A DNA stretch of 64,000 bases from Pythium myriotylum (taxonomy: Eukaryota > Oomycota > Peronosporomycetes > Pythiales > Pythiaceae). A program made the position numbers and the translations under genes. Of the stretch, positions 37,572 to 47,400 are shown piece after piece. Where the stretch lies: positions 2,916,501-2,980,500 of the forward strand of contig JALJCQ010000030.1 of assembly GCA_023091665.1 (NCBI GenBank), in the 5' to 3' direction. Each line of letters starts with the position of its first letter. Position 1 is the first letter of the stretch. The notes below the pieces were generated by a model. That model saw nothing but the letters and a program-made list of their open reading frames with translations, was not told the origin of the DNA and did not search any database.

Positions 37572-37696
37572 TTCAATACATTGGTTTGCGTAACATGATA
37601 ATTGATAGAGACCTTCGTAACTTACAGTCGATGATGTAATTTACATTCACACCGTAATAGAGGACGCCGCCTCGTCCACGTCTGCGACTGAACAAC

Positions 37697-37724
37697 GGTG
37701 TGGTTTACATGCGATTCCATGCGG
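37697..37724 (-). repeat. Right terminal inverted repeat of the pogo-like element
   Basis: Reverse complement of the left end; the outer 14 bp are identical and a TA follows at 37725-37726. The inner part (gtggtttacatgcg, 37700-37713) also pairs with a subterminal copy at 36082-36095 in the left end (13 of 14), a possible transposase-binding repeat. Confidence 0.75.
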
Positions 37725-37783
37725 TATATGGATCGCAGGAAAACCTCATTTTGTTGGATGTTACTGCATCTCGTGGACACTAC

Positions 37784-38986
37784 TCAATCTGACTCGTTTG
37801 TTTTGACACGAGCAAACCCGACACGCTCGTTCGACTCCGAGGATCCATAGTCAAGTACTGTGTACACCTTGCGCAGGATCGGGAGCCCCAAACCCCATTC
37901 AGACGACCCTGGGAGTCCATACACGTTGAAGAGACACATTCCTTGTCCCTGCGGTTTTGCGTAGTCTTTTTTAGTGAGAGTGACCTCAAAGTCCCCTCCA
38001 AACTGGAATGTGATCTCCGGCCCGGTTCCATCGCACGGAATTGCATTGTTGACTGCGCCGAGGGCATCAGCAAGGTCATCGACTTGTTTTTGAGGTCCTG
38101 TGATGTGATCGACGTTTCCCAAGAAAGCAAGCCGTGTCGTTCGCACTATCGGCGCGTCATCGACTCGGATCTCGCTCAAGGGAACCGACCACGTTTGAGA
38201 GCCTTCCTGAGCAAAATAATGGAAGTTCTCGCTCTTGTAATCCGGATCTATTCCTCCAAACACGACATGGGCATCCACTTCATCGAAGTGAATTCCAACT
38301 TCAGGGCGCTCGAGAACTCCTTGGTCGATCATGAAGCGAACCAGAGAAGACTCTCCGGTTGTGATGGCCCGCTTCGGCCCAAGCCCAATCATCCCATCAA
38401 ACTTCGGCGGCAATCTCCTCAGAATGGTGTCCGGACTCTCTAACTCCATGAATGCGTGGCCATGTACCCGCAATTGTCGACCGCCATCAACTCCACCAAC
38501 AGCCATGTCATCGCGTGAAACAAAGCCACCAAGTTCGAACGGCTGGTCCTCGAAGAGCCTCACGCGCGTACCGTTCGCTCGAAATGTAGACGACTTGGTG
38601 TGGTCGTAATGCAGATGAGTATCGATCTCGTGGTTCAGCGCAACCAAGTCGGCGCTCGACATGTCCAAGATGAGCGACACGGGTTGGGGCGGGGTGCCCA
38701 GGTGGATCTTGGCGGCAAACACGCTGGTTGGCACCGAAGCGATCATGTGGAAGTCGACGGGCACAGGGTATCTCGCGTTTCGATCGAGAACTTGGTCATC
38801 TCGCACTGGAAAACGTGGCTCCCAGACGCTGGGCTTCATAGCAGCGCCTCGTTCAAGCGAGCGCAATAGCCGGCGGTGGTGAACTGGGTCCAACTCCAGG
38901 CGTTCGAGCGGAACTTTCCAGCTCGCGGCCTCGACGACCGCGGTCCACATCAGCGCCGTGAGCGCGGCGGCGCGGAACGTGTGCAT
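37784..38986 (-). CDS. Secreted pepsin-fold (A1) protein, second catalytic Asp lost
   Basis: Single exon, 400 aa from the ATG at 38986, chosen because a signal peptide (MHTFRAAALTALMWTAVVEA) follows; the frame is open to 39151 but the extra residues look non-coding. It shares with its paralog at 34422-35633 the blocks IHLGTPPQ, YDHTKSSTFRANGT, FDGMIGLGP, FGGIDPDYK and VYTVLDYG. The first active-site motif reads DMSSADLV (Asp108 kept; Thr-Gly replaced by Met-Ser). The second reads LGNVDHITGP, where the catalytic Asp is Leu289. So this copy lost the opposite catalytic residue from its neighbour. It has few cysteines, unlike digestive pepsins. The frame is intact and it is probably secreted; the function is unknown. 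Confidence 0.85.
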   Translation of the reverse strand: MHTFRAAALTALMWTAVVEAASWKVPLERLELDPVHHRRLLRSLERGAAMKPSVWEPRFPVRDDQVLDRNARYPVPVDFHMIASVPTSVFAAKIHLGTPPQPVSLILDMSSADLVALNHEIDTHLHYDHTKSSTFRANGTRVRLFEDQPFELGGFVSRDDMAVGGVDGGRQLRVHGHAFMELESPDTILRRLPPKFDGMIGLGPKRAITTGESSLVRFMIDQGVLERPEVGIHFDEVDAHVVFGGIDPDYKSENFHYFAQEGSQTWSVPLSEIRVDDAPIVRTTRLAFLGNVDHITGPQKQVDDLADALGAVNNAIPCDGTGPEITFQFGGDFEVTLTKKDYAKPQGQGMCLFNVYGLPGSSEWGLGLPILRKVYTVLDYGSSESNERVGFARVKTNESD

Positions 38987-39157
38987 CGCGTTCGGTGGAT
39001 TGGCGAATACGCGCGGGAAGCACGAGCCACGGCAGTCAGTTCGTTGAGCCTCGAAGAAGATCTCGTCATCTGAGATGCCATAGAAAGGACACAACGTTCG
39101 AAAACCCACTGCCGATGAGAATGACGGTGCAAGTGAGTTGCTGGTGTTCACACGAGG

Positions 39158-39390
39158 CTAGTCGTCCTTTGGAAGCACAGCTTCGAAGTCGTCGTCGGGT
39201 TTGACCATGATACTGTATGCGTTTGGGTCGAGCGTGCCGCACGGAACAGTGAGCTCGGACGTGCTGGCGCCGACCGCACGAGCGAGCGACTTGGTTTGAT
39301 CCACCGGGTCGATCATGTCATTGACTAGCGCGACTGGCATCCATATTGATGCCAGTGAACGGCACATCCCACAGCTTTGACAGGAAAGTG
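39158..39390 (-). pseudogene. Relic of a third pepsin-like paralog
   Basis: On the minus strand, one frame reads KLWDVPFTGINMDAS (39350-39385 approximately), matching the WSVPLSEIRVDD / WWSVPFVSIQVDN block of the neighbours. A shifted frame then reads ALVNDMIDPVDQTKSLARAV and later VPCGT and DDDFEAVLPKDD before a stop, matching the region after the second active site (DDLADALGAV, IPCDGTGP, GGDFEVTLTKKD). So it is a frame-shifted fragment covering only the middle of the C-terminal lobe. It lies 172 bp upstream of the intact paralog and in the same orientation, consistent with tandem duplication followed by decay. Confidence 0.75.
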
Positions 39391-39482
39391 TGCAACTGCT
39401 ATCGGAATGACAGTGAATCAACTATCTTTCCCGCCCACTTCGCAATCTGACGCAACGAGTACCATACACGGAGAATACCGTA

Positions 39483-42400
39483 TTACGCGCGAACGGCATA
39501 CAATTTTCGAGAAAATTTTATCACAACCGGCAGCATGGCCTTCTTTTGGATCTTGTCCCGGCCAGCCGAGTTGTCTAGCCACTGAAGCAGAGCCGTGATC
39601 TGCTTCTCGGGTGTTTCATAATCCCGCTTTGTGCTAAAAAGCTCCATCGCAAGTCTTGCAATCAGCATACTGAAAGCGACTTTCTTCAACATCTCCGTGT
39701 CGACGGAGTGCGGTGGTGGTAGTTTTTTCTGGAGATTCATATACGTTTTCAAGAATCCGCTGACCTCTAAATGCAGATGCTTGAGGCTTAGACGATCCAT
39801 GAACGATGGTATAATTTCAAAATCCATCGCGAACAAGAGCAACAACTCAAAAGTCAGAGGCATAGCAGCCTCATCCTTGAGCGTCAGATCTCGTGTGGTA
39901 TGGTGCGTCGCGCTGTAGAACTCACAAATGGTCGCGAGAGGCTTGTACTCTCGAGCAAGCACAGAGTGCATCTCCAGCATTGAGTAGATGATGTCTTCAC
40001 GTCGTGGCTTAACTGTGTGCTGAGACGATGTCAACAAGATCGAACTGGATTCGTGATTGGCGTGATACCGAGCGTCTTCTTTAGGTTTCCCCACGGCTTC
40101 TTGGCCAACGTGCAGAGCTAATCCATTGAGAACAGCTTTTAAGATGCCAATGCACGCTGCAGTTGGAGAGTTATTGCCGCATAAGACACTACCAGAACCT
40201 GACATGCTACCGCTTCGCATCGACATACAGGTTCCTTGCCTGGATGTTGAAGTAGATGGAGCACTACCAGTACTTGACCGCCGCTGCAAAATGAGTAGCT
40301 GATGTTGTTGCTGTCGTTGCATTGGGTGGACGTAGTCGGTAATAAAAATTTCGAGAGCTGTCTTGGGCTCGAAGCGCGGGAAGCGTCGCATAACGAGCAA
40401 AGTGGTGGCCTCGAAGAAAGATTCCTCGTCAAAATATCTGAACCGTTTGGTTTCGTTCCCTCTCTTAATGGCACTACTGGTGCCAATCCCACCTGAGAAT
40501 GTAGAGACCGTAAAATCTTTACGAGCGATGACACGTTTCCGGTTTTCGTGGGCTTGGTTAAGCACACGTGTAAGTATCGTGTCCACATCTCCGGGAACTA
40601 GTGGTGGTTGCACGATGTTGACATCGATGAAAAACCTTCTAACTGTCGCGACGTGGACACCATTATTGTCGGGGGACTTGTCGAAGCCTTCATACACTAA
40701 TCGAAGCGTGCGTTCAATCTCGAACTTGTCGATACTGCGCTGGAGAGGGACGGGTGTAGGGATACCGAAGGCATCCTCTTTCGGAGGTTCCATCATATAA
40801 TCGTCGTCTATGTCCGTCGTCCCATTCACATTTACAATACCAACGGATCCATTTGTGCGATCCGAGAATACTTGACCCCCACAAAGACTAGCATGGCGCA
40901 TCACAGACCCGTTCACCGGCCGGACAGCACGGTTGATTGAGCCGGCATACATAGACTTGCGGTGCTCCTGGTGGCGTAGTTGACGTTCCGAGGCCTCTTG
41001 TGTGACGCGCTTTGTCGTAAGTGTATAGTTAGAAACCTTTCGGCTTCGAGAGGACGGCGAAAGGCTGAGCATCTCGCAAAACGATGTTGGTTTTGGTGCG
41101 TCGACATCTTCCTCCCGCATCAAGAGGGCTTCGTTCGCCTCTCGTCGCGCATCTTCAAGTCGCTTGCTTAGCTCGAACTGCTCGTTACGCATGTAGACCA
41201 TCTGAGTGACTGCGTCATTGCGCTCGTACTCCAACTTCTGCTGTTGCTGTCTAACCGCTGATGCTTTTTGTTGAAAGTCTACACGCAATCTCTCCCTTTC
41301 TTGTAGCTCACGAGAGTTGCTTGAGTTTTGCTTGTTGAGTGTCGATATCTCCTTCATTGCCTCATGCAGCGATAGCGATATTTTCTCGGACTGGGCAACC
41401 TCCGCTAACCTCAGTTCACGCTCAACTTGATGTTTGCGTCGTGCATCTTCAAGAGCATTCTCGAGTTTCTTCACTTGATCAAGAACACGTTGATGGACTT
41501 CCGTGTGATGCTTCAAACGTGAATTCTGTATATTGAGTAACTTGGATTGCTCTTGCGCTCGCCGCACAACAACTTGGTAGCTCTGCTGCAGAACCTGGAA
41601 CTCGCCCTCCAGATCCTTATACTCGGATCGCAGTCTCTTGCATTCGTGCTCCCAATTCTTTGCAATTGGAGGATCACTAGCGCTCCCAACCACGGGACCA
41701 GCTTCTGCACCTCTACGGTGGCGATCTGATCGATCACATGCTGATTGCTGTCCTTTCGAACGTGCGGAGTCCTCAACATCTCGAACGAACTGGTCAAAAA
41801 ATCCGTATGAACAGCCTTTGCCGGGAGACTCTTGATCTAGGTAACGGTTCGAGTCATCTCTCTCATTCCTAGACTCTTCTCTTGGATGGTCTGCCTGATC
41901 TAGCAACGATGAGCCTGAGCCGCTCTGCAACGAGTGGGTTGTCTTATCAGTGCCCTGCAGACCTGTTCCTCCGTGACCTGCAATTGCCATATCAGAATGT
42001 TTACCCAGTTGCGCTTGAGAAAATTTGCCTTGCACTGGCAGACCATCTACGATCGCTTGCAACTGATTGCAAAGATTTCGGATCGTACCGGCCCTTTCGG
42101 ACCACTGCGCTCCAATTCGATTGCTCTCAAGTCGTGCTATCAACAAACGCAAATGTTTGCGGATGTCACATTCCCCTGAACCATCTTGTTCAAGACCAAC
42201 TGAAGCTGTAGCAGATCGGAGAAGTTCATAACACCCCTGCGTCTCCATGATCACTTCAAGTAGCTGAATGGTATCTGCCGCAGCATCTTCGTTCGAAGCA
42301 ATAGACACCGCACAGATTTCCCACAAAATAGTTGGATCAGCAAGGCTGTTCAAGAAGACTCGTGCAGATACATGACATCCTGCGAACGTGAGAAGTGTCG

Positions 42401-43208
42401 CTACGCCGTGAGTTTGGATCGGTTGGATTTTGGGGTGTTTCTTCATCAGCGCGATCATATTTTCTGAGATTGCCTCCATAATCGCAACGAATTTCGACTC
42501 GTCGTGCACAACCAAAGTCTCTAAATCGAGGCTTAGGGAATACAACACGTCGGATGCACTTGTGGCGAGTTGTTCATTGTCCGCAAAAGCTTCAAGCGCA
42601 ACAAGGAGGATGGTAACACCTTGGTTGAGAATGATAAACTCTTTTGCCGCCTCTTCGTACGCCATATACTGCAGAAACTTACACCCGATAGCCTGAATGC
42701 TCGAGGACTCGACAGCGTCACGCATGACGCCAAGAACGACCGAGAGAGCGCCACTTTTCATGAGTTCGACGCGGTGCTTGGTGTCAAATGCAAGCGTTTG
42801 AAATAAATGAAGCGCCGACGCGATTTCTGCGGCATTCAATTGCGATTCTCCATCCGTGTGCAAGCTCTCTACAAGAAGAGAGACAGCGCCTTCTCTCAGG
42901 ATCGCGTCGCGCTCGTCCTCGCCGCGACATCCGATCTTGACTAGAACACGCGTGGCGACTTCGTGGATGCTCCGCCCACCGACAGCTGCTCCGTCTGTCT
43001 CTGTATGCCACACATCCGGTCTTCTTAGTACGCAGTGCGCGCAAGCGAGTAATCTGGAGAACGCCGCATCGTGCACGCGCAGATCGTCGGGGCTCTGCGT
43101 CGCCACGAGCGTCTCGATCGTCTTCCACAGATGCTGCGCCTCTGCGACGATGGCGCTCGACGGGGCCGCGACGCTCAGCTCGCACAGCCGAGCGAGCACG
43201 TCGTCCAT
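39483..43208 (-). CDS. Armadillo-repeat/coiled-coil protein with C-terminal helical domain
   Basis: Single exon, 1,241 aa, ATG at 43208. Residues 1-380 look like armadillo/HEAT-type helical repeats (for example LREGAVSLLVESL, LMKSGALSVVLGVM, ILNQGVTILLVALEAF). Residues 390-520 are polar and probably disordered. Residues 525-735 are heptad-rich coiled coil (KRLRSEYKDLEGEFQVLQQ and later). After a second linker, residues 850-1241 form a helical region starting FEIERTLRLVYEGFDKSPDN with EF-hand or p25-alpha-like spacing, including a Gln/Ser-rich insert near 1000. The architecture suggests a cytoskeletal or ciliary scaffold, but I do not recognise an ortholog. It is divergent from the bromodomain gene, 240 bp between starts. 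Confidence 0.82.
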   Translation of the reverse strand: MDDVLARLCELSVAAPSSAIVAEAQHLWKTIETLVATQSPDDLRVHDAAFSRLLACAHCVLRRPDVWHTETDGAAVGGRSIHEVATRVLVKIGCRGEDERDAILREGAVSLLVESLHTDGESQLNAAEIASALHLFQTLAFDTKHRVELMKSGALSVVLGVMRDAVESSSIQAIGCKFLQYMAYEEAAKEFIILNQGVTILLVALEAFADNEQLATSASDVLYSLSLDLETLVVHDESKFVAIMEAISENMIALMKKHPKIQPIQTHGVATLLTFAGCHVSARVFLNSLADPTILWEICAVSIASNEDAAADTIQLLEVIMETQGCYELLRSATASVGLEQDGSGECDIRKHLRLLIARLESNRIGAQWSERAGTIRNLCNQLQAIVDGLPVQGKFSQAQLGKHSDMAIAGHGGTGLQGTDKTTHSLQSGSGSSLLDQADHPREESRNERDDSNRYLDQESPGKGCSYGFFDQFVRDVEDSARSKGQQSACDRSDRHRRGAEAGPVVGSASDPPIAKNWEHECKRLRSEYKDLEGEFQVLQQSYQVVVRRAQEQSKLLNIQNSRLKHHTEVHQRVLDQVKKLENALEDARRKHQVERELRLAEVAQSEKISLSLHEAMKEISTLNKQNSSNSRELQERERLRVDFQQKASAVRQQQQKLEYERNDAVTQMVYMRNEQFELSKRLEDARREANEALLMREEDVDAPKPTSFCEMLSLSPSSRSRKVSNYTLTTKRVTQEASERQLRHQEHRKSMYAGSINRAVRPVNGSVMRHASLCGGQVFSDRTNGSVGIVNVNGTTDIDDDYMMEPPKEDAFGIPTPVPLQRSIDKFEIERTLRLVYEGFDKSPDNNGVHVATVRRFFIDVNIVQPPLVPGDVDTILTRVLNQAHENRKRVIARKDFTVSTFSGGIGTSSAIKRGNETKRFRYFDEESFFEATTLLVMRRFPRFEPKTALEIFITDYVHPMQRQQQHQLLILQRRSSTGSAPSTSTSRQGTCMSMRSGSMSGSGSVLCGNNSPTAACIGILKAVLNGLALHVGQEAVGKPKEDARYHANHESSSILLTSSQHTVKPRREDIIYSMLEMHSVLAREYKPLATICEFYSATHHTTRDLTLKDEAAMPLTFELLLLFAMDFEIIPSFMDRLSLKHLHLEVSGFLKTYMNLQKKLPPPHSVDTEMLKKVAFSMLIARLAMELFSTKRDYETPEKQITALLQWLDNSAGRDKIQKKAMLPVVIKFSRKLYAVRA

Positions 43209-43281
43209 GGCCGATCACAGTGCGCTGCTCGGGCTCTGCATTCCACGAGAGGGGAAAATAGCCCTCTTTCCAAGACGATCT

Positions 43282-43288
43282 CCATTTT
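43282..43288 (+). promoter_or_regulatory. Possible oomycete initiator (YCAYTYY)
   Basis: CCATTTT followed by cgttcccgcc in the 240-bp space between the divergent armadillo and bromodomain genes, on the bromodomain strand. It fits the degenerate oomycete initiator; the match alone is weak. Confidence 0.25.
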
Positions 43289-43449
43289 CGTTCCCGCCAA
43301 AAATGGGTAGTGAGGAGCGGAGTGCCCGAGTGATGGTAGTTTGGCGCTCTTCTAAAACCGGTTACATGCCAACATTATTGAACCTAAGGTTACTAGGTTT
43401 CAAAGGTTTTCAAGCATGGCCATGGGGCGGTCAATCTTCCAATTCCGAC

Positions 43450-44112
43450 ATGGACGAGAGCCTCCACCGCCAGTGCGTCAAGTTCCACGAGCGGCTCGTG
43501 CGCCACGCGCTCGCGTGGCCCTTCCAGGAGCCCGTGGACCCCGTGGCCATGAACCTGCCGACGTATTTTGAGATCGTGCCGCGCCCCATGGACCTCAGCA
43601 CGATGTTCGCCAAGCTCACGTCCCATCAGTACGCGAGCCCCGAGGAGTATCGCGACGACATGGTGCTCATGTTCGACAACGCCATCGAGTTCAACAAGGA
43701 GGACACGCACGAGGACTCGGTCGGGTGAGCAGCGAGTCCCATCACTTCAATTGCTGCTCAGAGAGACCGACAGCTGACTCGGTTGCTCAATGGCCAGAGA
43801 GATCGCGAAGCGATTCAAGACGTACGGATTGCGGCAATGGGACCGCGCGTTCTCCGAGGTGAGCACTTGCGCGAAGCCGAGGCTGTGGTGAGATTCTGGA
43901 CCAACGACACGTACTTGCTGCAGGACGCGACGACAGACTGGCGACAAGTCACCCGCGAGCAGGTCGAGAACCGACTCATTGACCGCGCCAAGGACGCGCG
44001 CATGGCTCAGCGCTGGAAGCATGACTCTTTTGTGGCGCGTCTGAATCGAGAGAAGAAAGAGATGCGTGCGGCGCTTCATGGGGACATGGAGGCTCAAGCC
44101 GCCGCGCACTGA
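43450..44112 (+). CDS. Small bromodomain protein
   Basis: Three exons, 174 aa: 43450-43724, 43798-43858, 43924-44112 (introns 73 and 65 nt, in frame). A single bromodomain fills residues 1-115: helix Z with FHERLVRHALAWPFQEPVD, the ZA loop with YFEIVPRPMDLSTM, and helix B ending in the acetyl-lysine-binding Asn (DNAIEFN). Helix C runs across intron 1 (VGEIAKRFKTYGLRQWD). The tail (residues 115-174) is a charged helix (RLIDRAKDARMAQRW, then REKKEMRAAL). A protein with only one bromodomain is usually an accessory reader of acetylated histones. An in-frame ATG at 43303 would add 49 residues, but that part is AT-rich and reads like leader sequence, so 43450 is preferred. Exon 2 is inferred from frame and spacing. 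Confidence 0.8.
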
Positions 44113-44439
44113 GAGCCCGCCGAAGACGTCGAAGATGTCTGTCCAGTTTCTTTGACTGGGTCTATGTTGGCTAAAGTGGATGCATATGGTTCGGGTTCTT
44201 TGTCCATGCTGCGTTTGTTACGTCGTGACGTAGACTGCTCGCTCTTCGCGAAGAGATAGCAACAGTTCGAGGAGACGCAAGCAAATTCCGTCCATAAACG
44301 GCTCGACGACCCTTCAAGGTGCGCAAGTTTCAGTTTGGCAGTTTTGGCAAAGCCACTGATCCCGCTTGAACACGCCCCGACAAGACCGTCCAGTGTAGTG
44401 GCGGTGAAGATCGGCACACATTTGACTGCGTCATCAAGC
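44113..44439. promoter_or_regulatory. Intergenic upstream of the second dynein
   Basis: 327 bp between the bromodomain stop and the dynein start. A minus-strand frame spanning it (44094-44441) overlaps the dynein 5' end and has no recognisable content. No initiator is convincing. Confidence 0.35.
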
Positions 44440-47400
44440 ATGGATGGATCGAAGCGGGGAACTCCTCAAAAGTCCGTGCCGCGAGCTCATAGCAGAAATG
44501 GAGTTGGATCCACTCAGTCACCCCCCAATGCCAATAAAGCGACATCTGCGCACATGTTTACGCTTAATGTCGACCCGAACTTTGAGTTTGACGGAGGGAC
44601 TGGATTCGGGGTAACATTGCCATCCAACCGCCCGCTCCCTGCCGTGATCAGTCCAAAAAACGCCACAGAAAGTTCGCCTTCTCCTCTGGCACCCCACAAG
44701 TTCACATTCACGAATGCTAGTGAGTATACCTCTCCGAAAAAAGTGCCAATTTTTCCTGGTACTTTGCATAGCCCGGAAAAGCAGAAGAAGGATTCGAGGT
44801 CTCGTGCACGGAGCCCCCGCCTCAAATCTCACCATGTGCTTCCTGGTTCATTCAGTTCGTCTCGAGAAATTGGCTCTAGTGATGTCGGAGTAGTTGCGGG
44901 ATTGCAAACTAATGCGGAGAAATCGAAAAGAGAACCCTCACCGCGCAAGTTTCTTCGAGACACCTTGGCTCAATCTGATCACACGCTAAACGACCGAGAC
45001 GAGGAAGATGGTGCTGTCGCAAGTGTCCTGCGATTACCATCACATGTTGATGCAAGAAATCAGGCACATGGTTCGATCACTTTCCTCGAGCATTACGACG
45101 CTACAACTGGAACTGCTCGAATCGTTGCTCCAGACGCAGCCACAGAAGCTGCGGCAGCAAATGCTGCTACGTTTCTGAAAACTGGCGAGGATACAATCGC
45201 TTTCTTCGCTAGGAATGGCTCAGAGAGCGAGATCAAGTTTGTGCATCTAAATCGTGCGCAGACTGGAGTACGCTTTCGACCGTATGATTTGGCCGTAGTC
45301 GATCCGGACGATATTGGAAGTGATCATTTCACTATGTCAGCAAGTGGCCTAGTCCACGTGAGCCCTGGAAGCCCGTCAGAGTTCATTGCACTTGCTGAAT
45401 GGATGAGGCAGTCGACGATCTTCAACGTGCTCACTTCTCTGCGCTTCTTCAAGCACTACCTCATCCAAAAATCCTTCTCGTTGTGGTGCGCAAATGTTCG
45501 ATACAAGCTGTACTGTCGTCAGCGAAAGAAGCTCAGGAACAAGTTGTATTTGGCCAAAGAAACGTTTTGCCAACCGCTCCTTCAAGTGAAGAAAGTCATG
45601 AGCCAAGAAGTTCTCAGCGTTGTGCTGCTTGATTTACGCGCTCAGAAGACTTACGAGAGCAGTGCCTTTGTTGAGTATCAAGCTAGCAAGAGAGCGGAAG
45701 GGTCAAAACAATTTGAATTATGTGTGGAGAAGCTACAGTCGATCATCCAAAAAGTATGTATTGATGTGAAGAACTTGACGAAAATTCCGGATCCTCAGGA
45801 CGACTTTCTCTCGGATGCTCCATACTCAGGTGTTGGCAGTACGGGTAGCGGGGCAAGTCAAGAGAAGACGAAATCCATTGTGGCGGTGAAATCTGAACAA
45901 CAGCAGCGCAAGAAGCTTTTCAAGCGAGCAGCTGAGGAGGCTGCCATGATCACGGACCTGATTCGATTAGTCGACTACATCACCGTCGAGAGCTTAGTGA
46001 TTCTGGCGACACAGAGCTGCCGCGAGTTTCTCTTGGAACTTAACAAGGTTCCGAGAAAGACCGGTTTGTTCGAAACCACCATCAACTTTGGAGAAGAGAG
46101 CACGACTGGGTTTTCTCCAACGAGTGAACAGATTCAGCACATTGTGGTAACGATGACTGATGACATTGTTGGTACGGTTAACTCGGTGTCACGTGTGCTG
46201 TACCTTCGACCTTTTGCTCCATACGTCGCAAATGTAGTCGTTGATGCCCCGCATGTCGGGACTACCATTAGTACGAGTATTGATTTTCAGCAAATTCGAA
46301 GAGAGCTAGTCTCCAAGATCATTAACGATTATGCCGACGCAGCTGAGTACGTCAAGAACTTTGACAACGTTCGGCCAATCTATGAGTACGATAAAATATG
46401 GGATTTCGATGAATACTCTCAGCGCTCGCACACGGTGACAACATTGAAAGCAGATATGCTTCAGATTAGCACATGGGAGAAAGAACTTGAAAAAATGCGC
46501 GCCGGCCAAACAATCGGAATCCTCCATGTGGAAAGTCGCAAACTTAAGCAAACACTGATACCGATGACAGCAGCAAAGCTGGACGCCATGAAAGGTCTCG
46601 TGAAGGATCTAGCTCGAGCGAAGTGCAAGAACCAGCTGATAGAGTACAAGCAGCGCATCCAGGCGCTGCTACAACGCCCTCAGCACCTGAAAGAGTTTGC
46701 CGGTCATGTTGAGCGGGTGCAGGCGTTGAAGGGAAAACAGAAGGCCCTGATAAAGAACACAAACGTCGTCGACGAGCTATACCGACTTCTCAGCAACTAC
46801 GGCGTCCGTATCTCGTCCGAGGACATGGTGCAGCTGGATGACCTGCGCGGTGTTCAAGAAAGCTACCGCGAAGAGACAGATGCGGTTGATGCGTTCATTC
46901 AAAGTCGTCTGAGTGAGATGACCCAACAACTCGATGCCAACATTCAGCGACTGGACGAACAAGTTCTTCAGCTCAACAGTCAGCTGCAAACCGGAGTGTT
47001 CATCGATCCGGACCAGTTTGAAGATCCTACCCACGTAAAAGTCGAGCTGGAAGGCGTGAAACAGCGTTTAACACAACTCGACGAGCTCTCCAAGCAGTAT
47101 ACTGAATACCAAGTCCTCTTCAACTTGACGCCATTTAAATATCTAAACCTGCAAGCGACTCAGGAATACTATGGGACAGTTGAGTCACTGTGGTTATCTG
47201 TTGAGAAATGGAACTTAACGTACCGAAACGCTATGACGAATCCTTTTATCGAGGTCAATGTTGAAGAATTGTCCAAGGATGTCGCCGTCGCATTCAAAGA
47301 TGCTTATGCGTTACACAAGAAACTTAGCAATGATGTTACGGCCATATTCAAAGACCGGACTGCTGATTTCAAACTCAAGATACCTACACTTCTTGAGATG

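Larger units (their letters stand above)
35992..37724 (+). mobile_element. Pogo-like (Tc1/mariner superfamily) DNA transposon
   Basis: The two ends are inverted repeats. The left end begins ccgcatggaatcgc (35992-36005) and the right end is its exact reverse complement (37711-37724). The match continues imperfectly for another 14 bp (10 of 14), giving TIRs of about 28 bp. Both ends are flanked by TA (35990-35991 and 37725-37726), the target duplication expected of this superfamily. The 1,733-bp interior is almost filled by a DDE_1 transposase gene with two in-frame stops and one frameshift, so the copy is non-autonomous now. It sits between two tandem aspartic-protease paralogs. Confidence 0.85.

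Noticed and set aside
44094..44441. Minus-strand frame of 115 codons between the bromodomain and dynein genes.
   Set aside because: It overlaps the starts and ends of both neighbours, has no domain and shows Ser/Thr low complexity.
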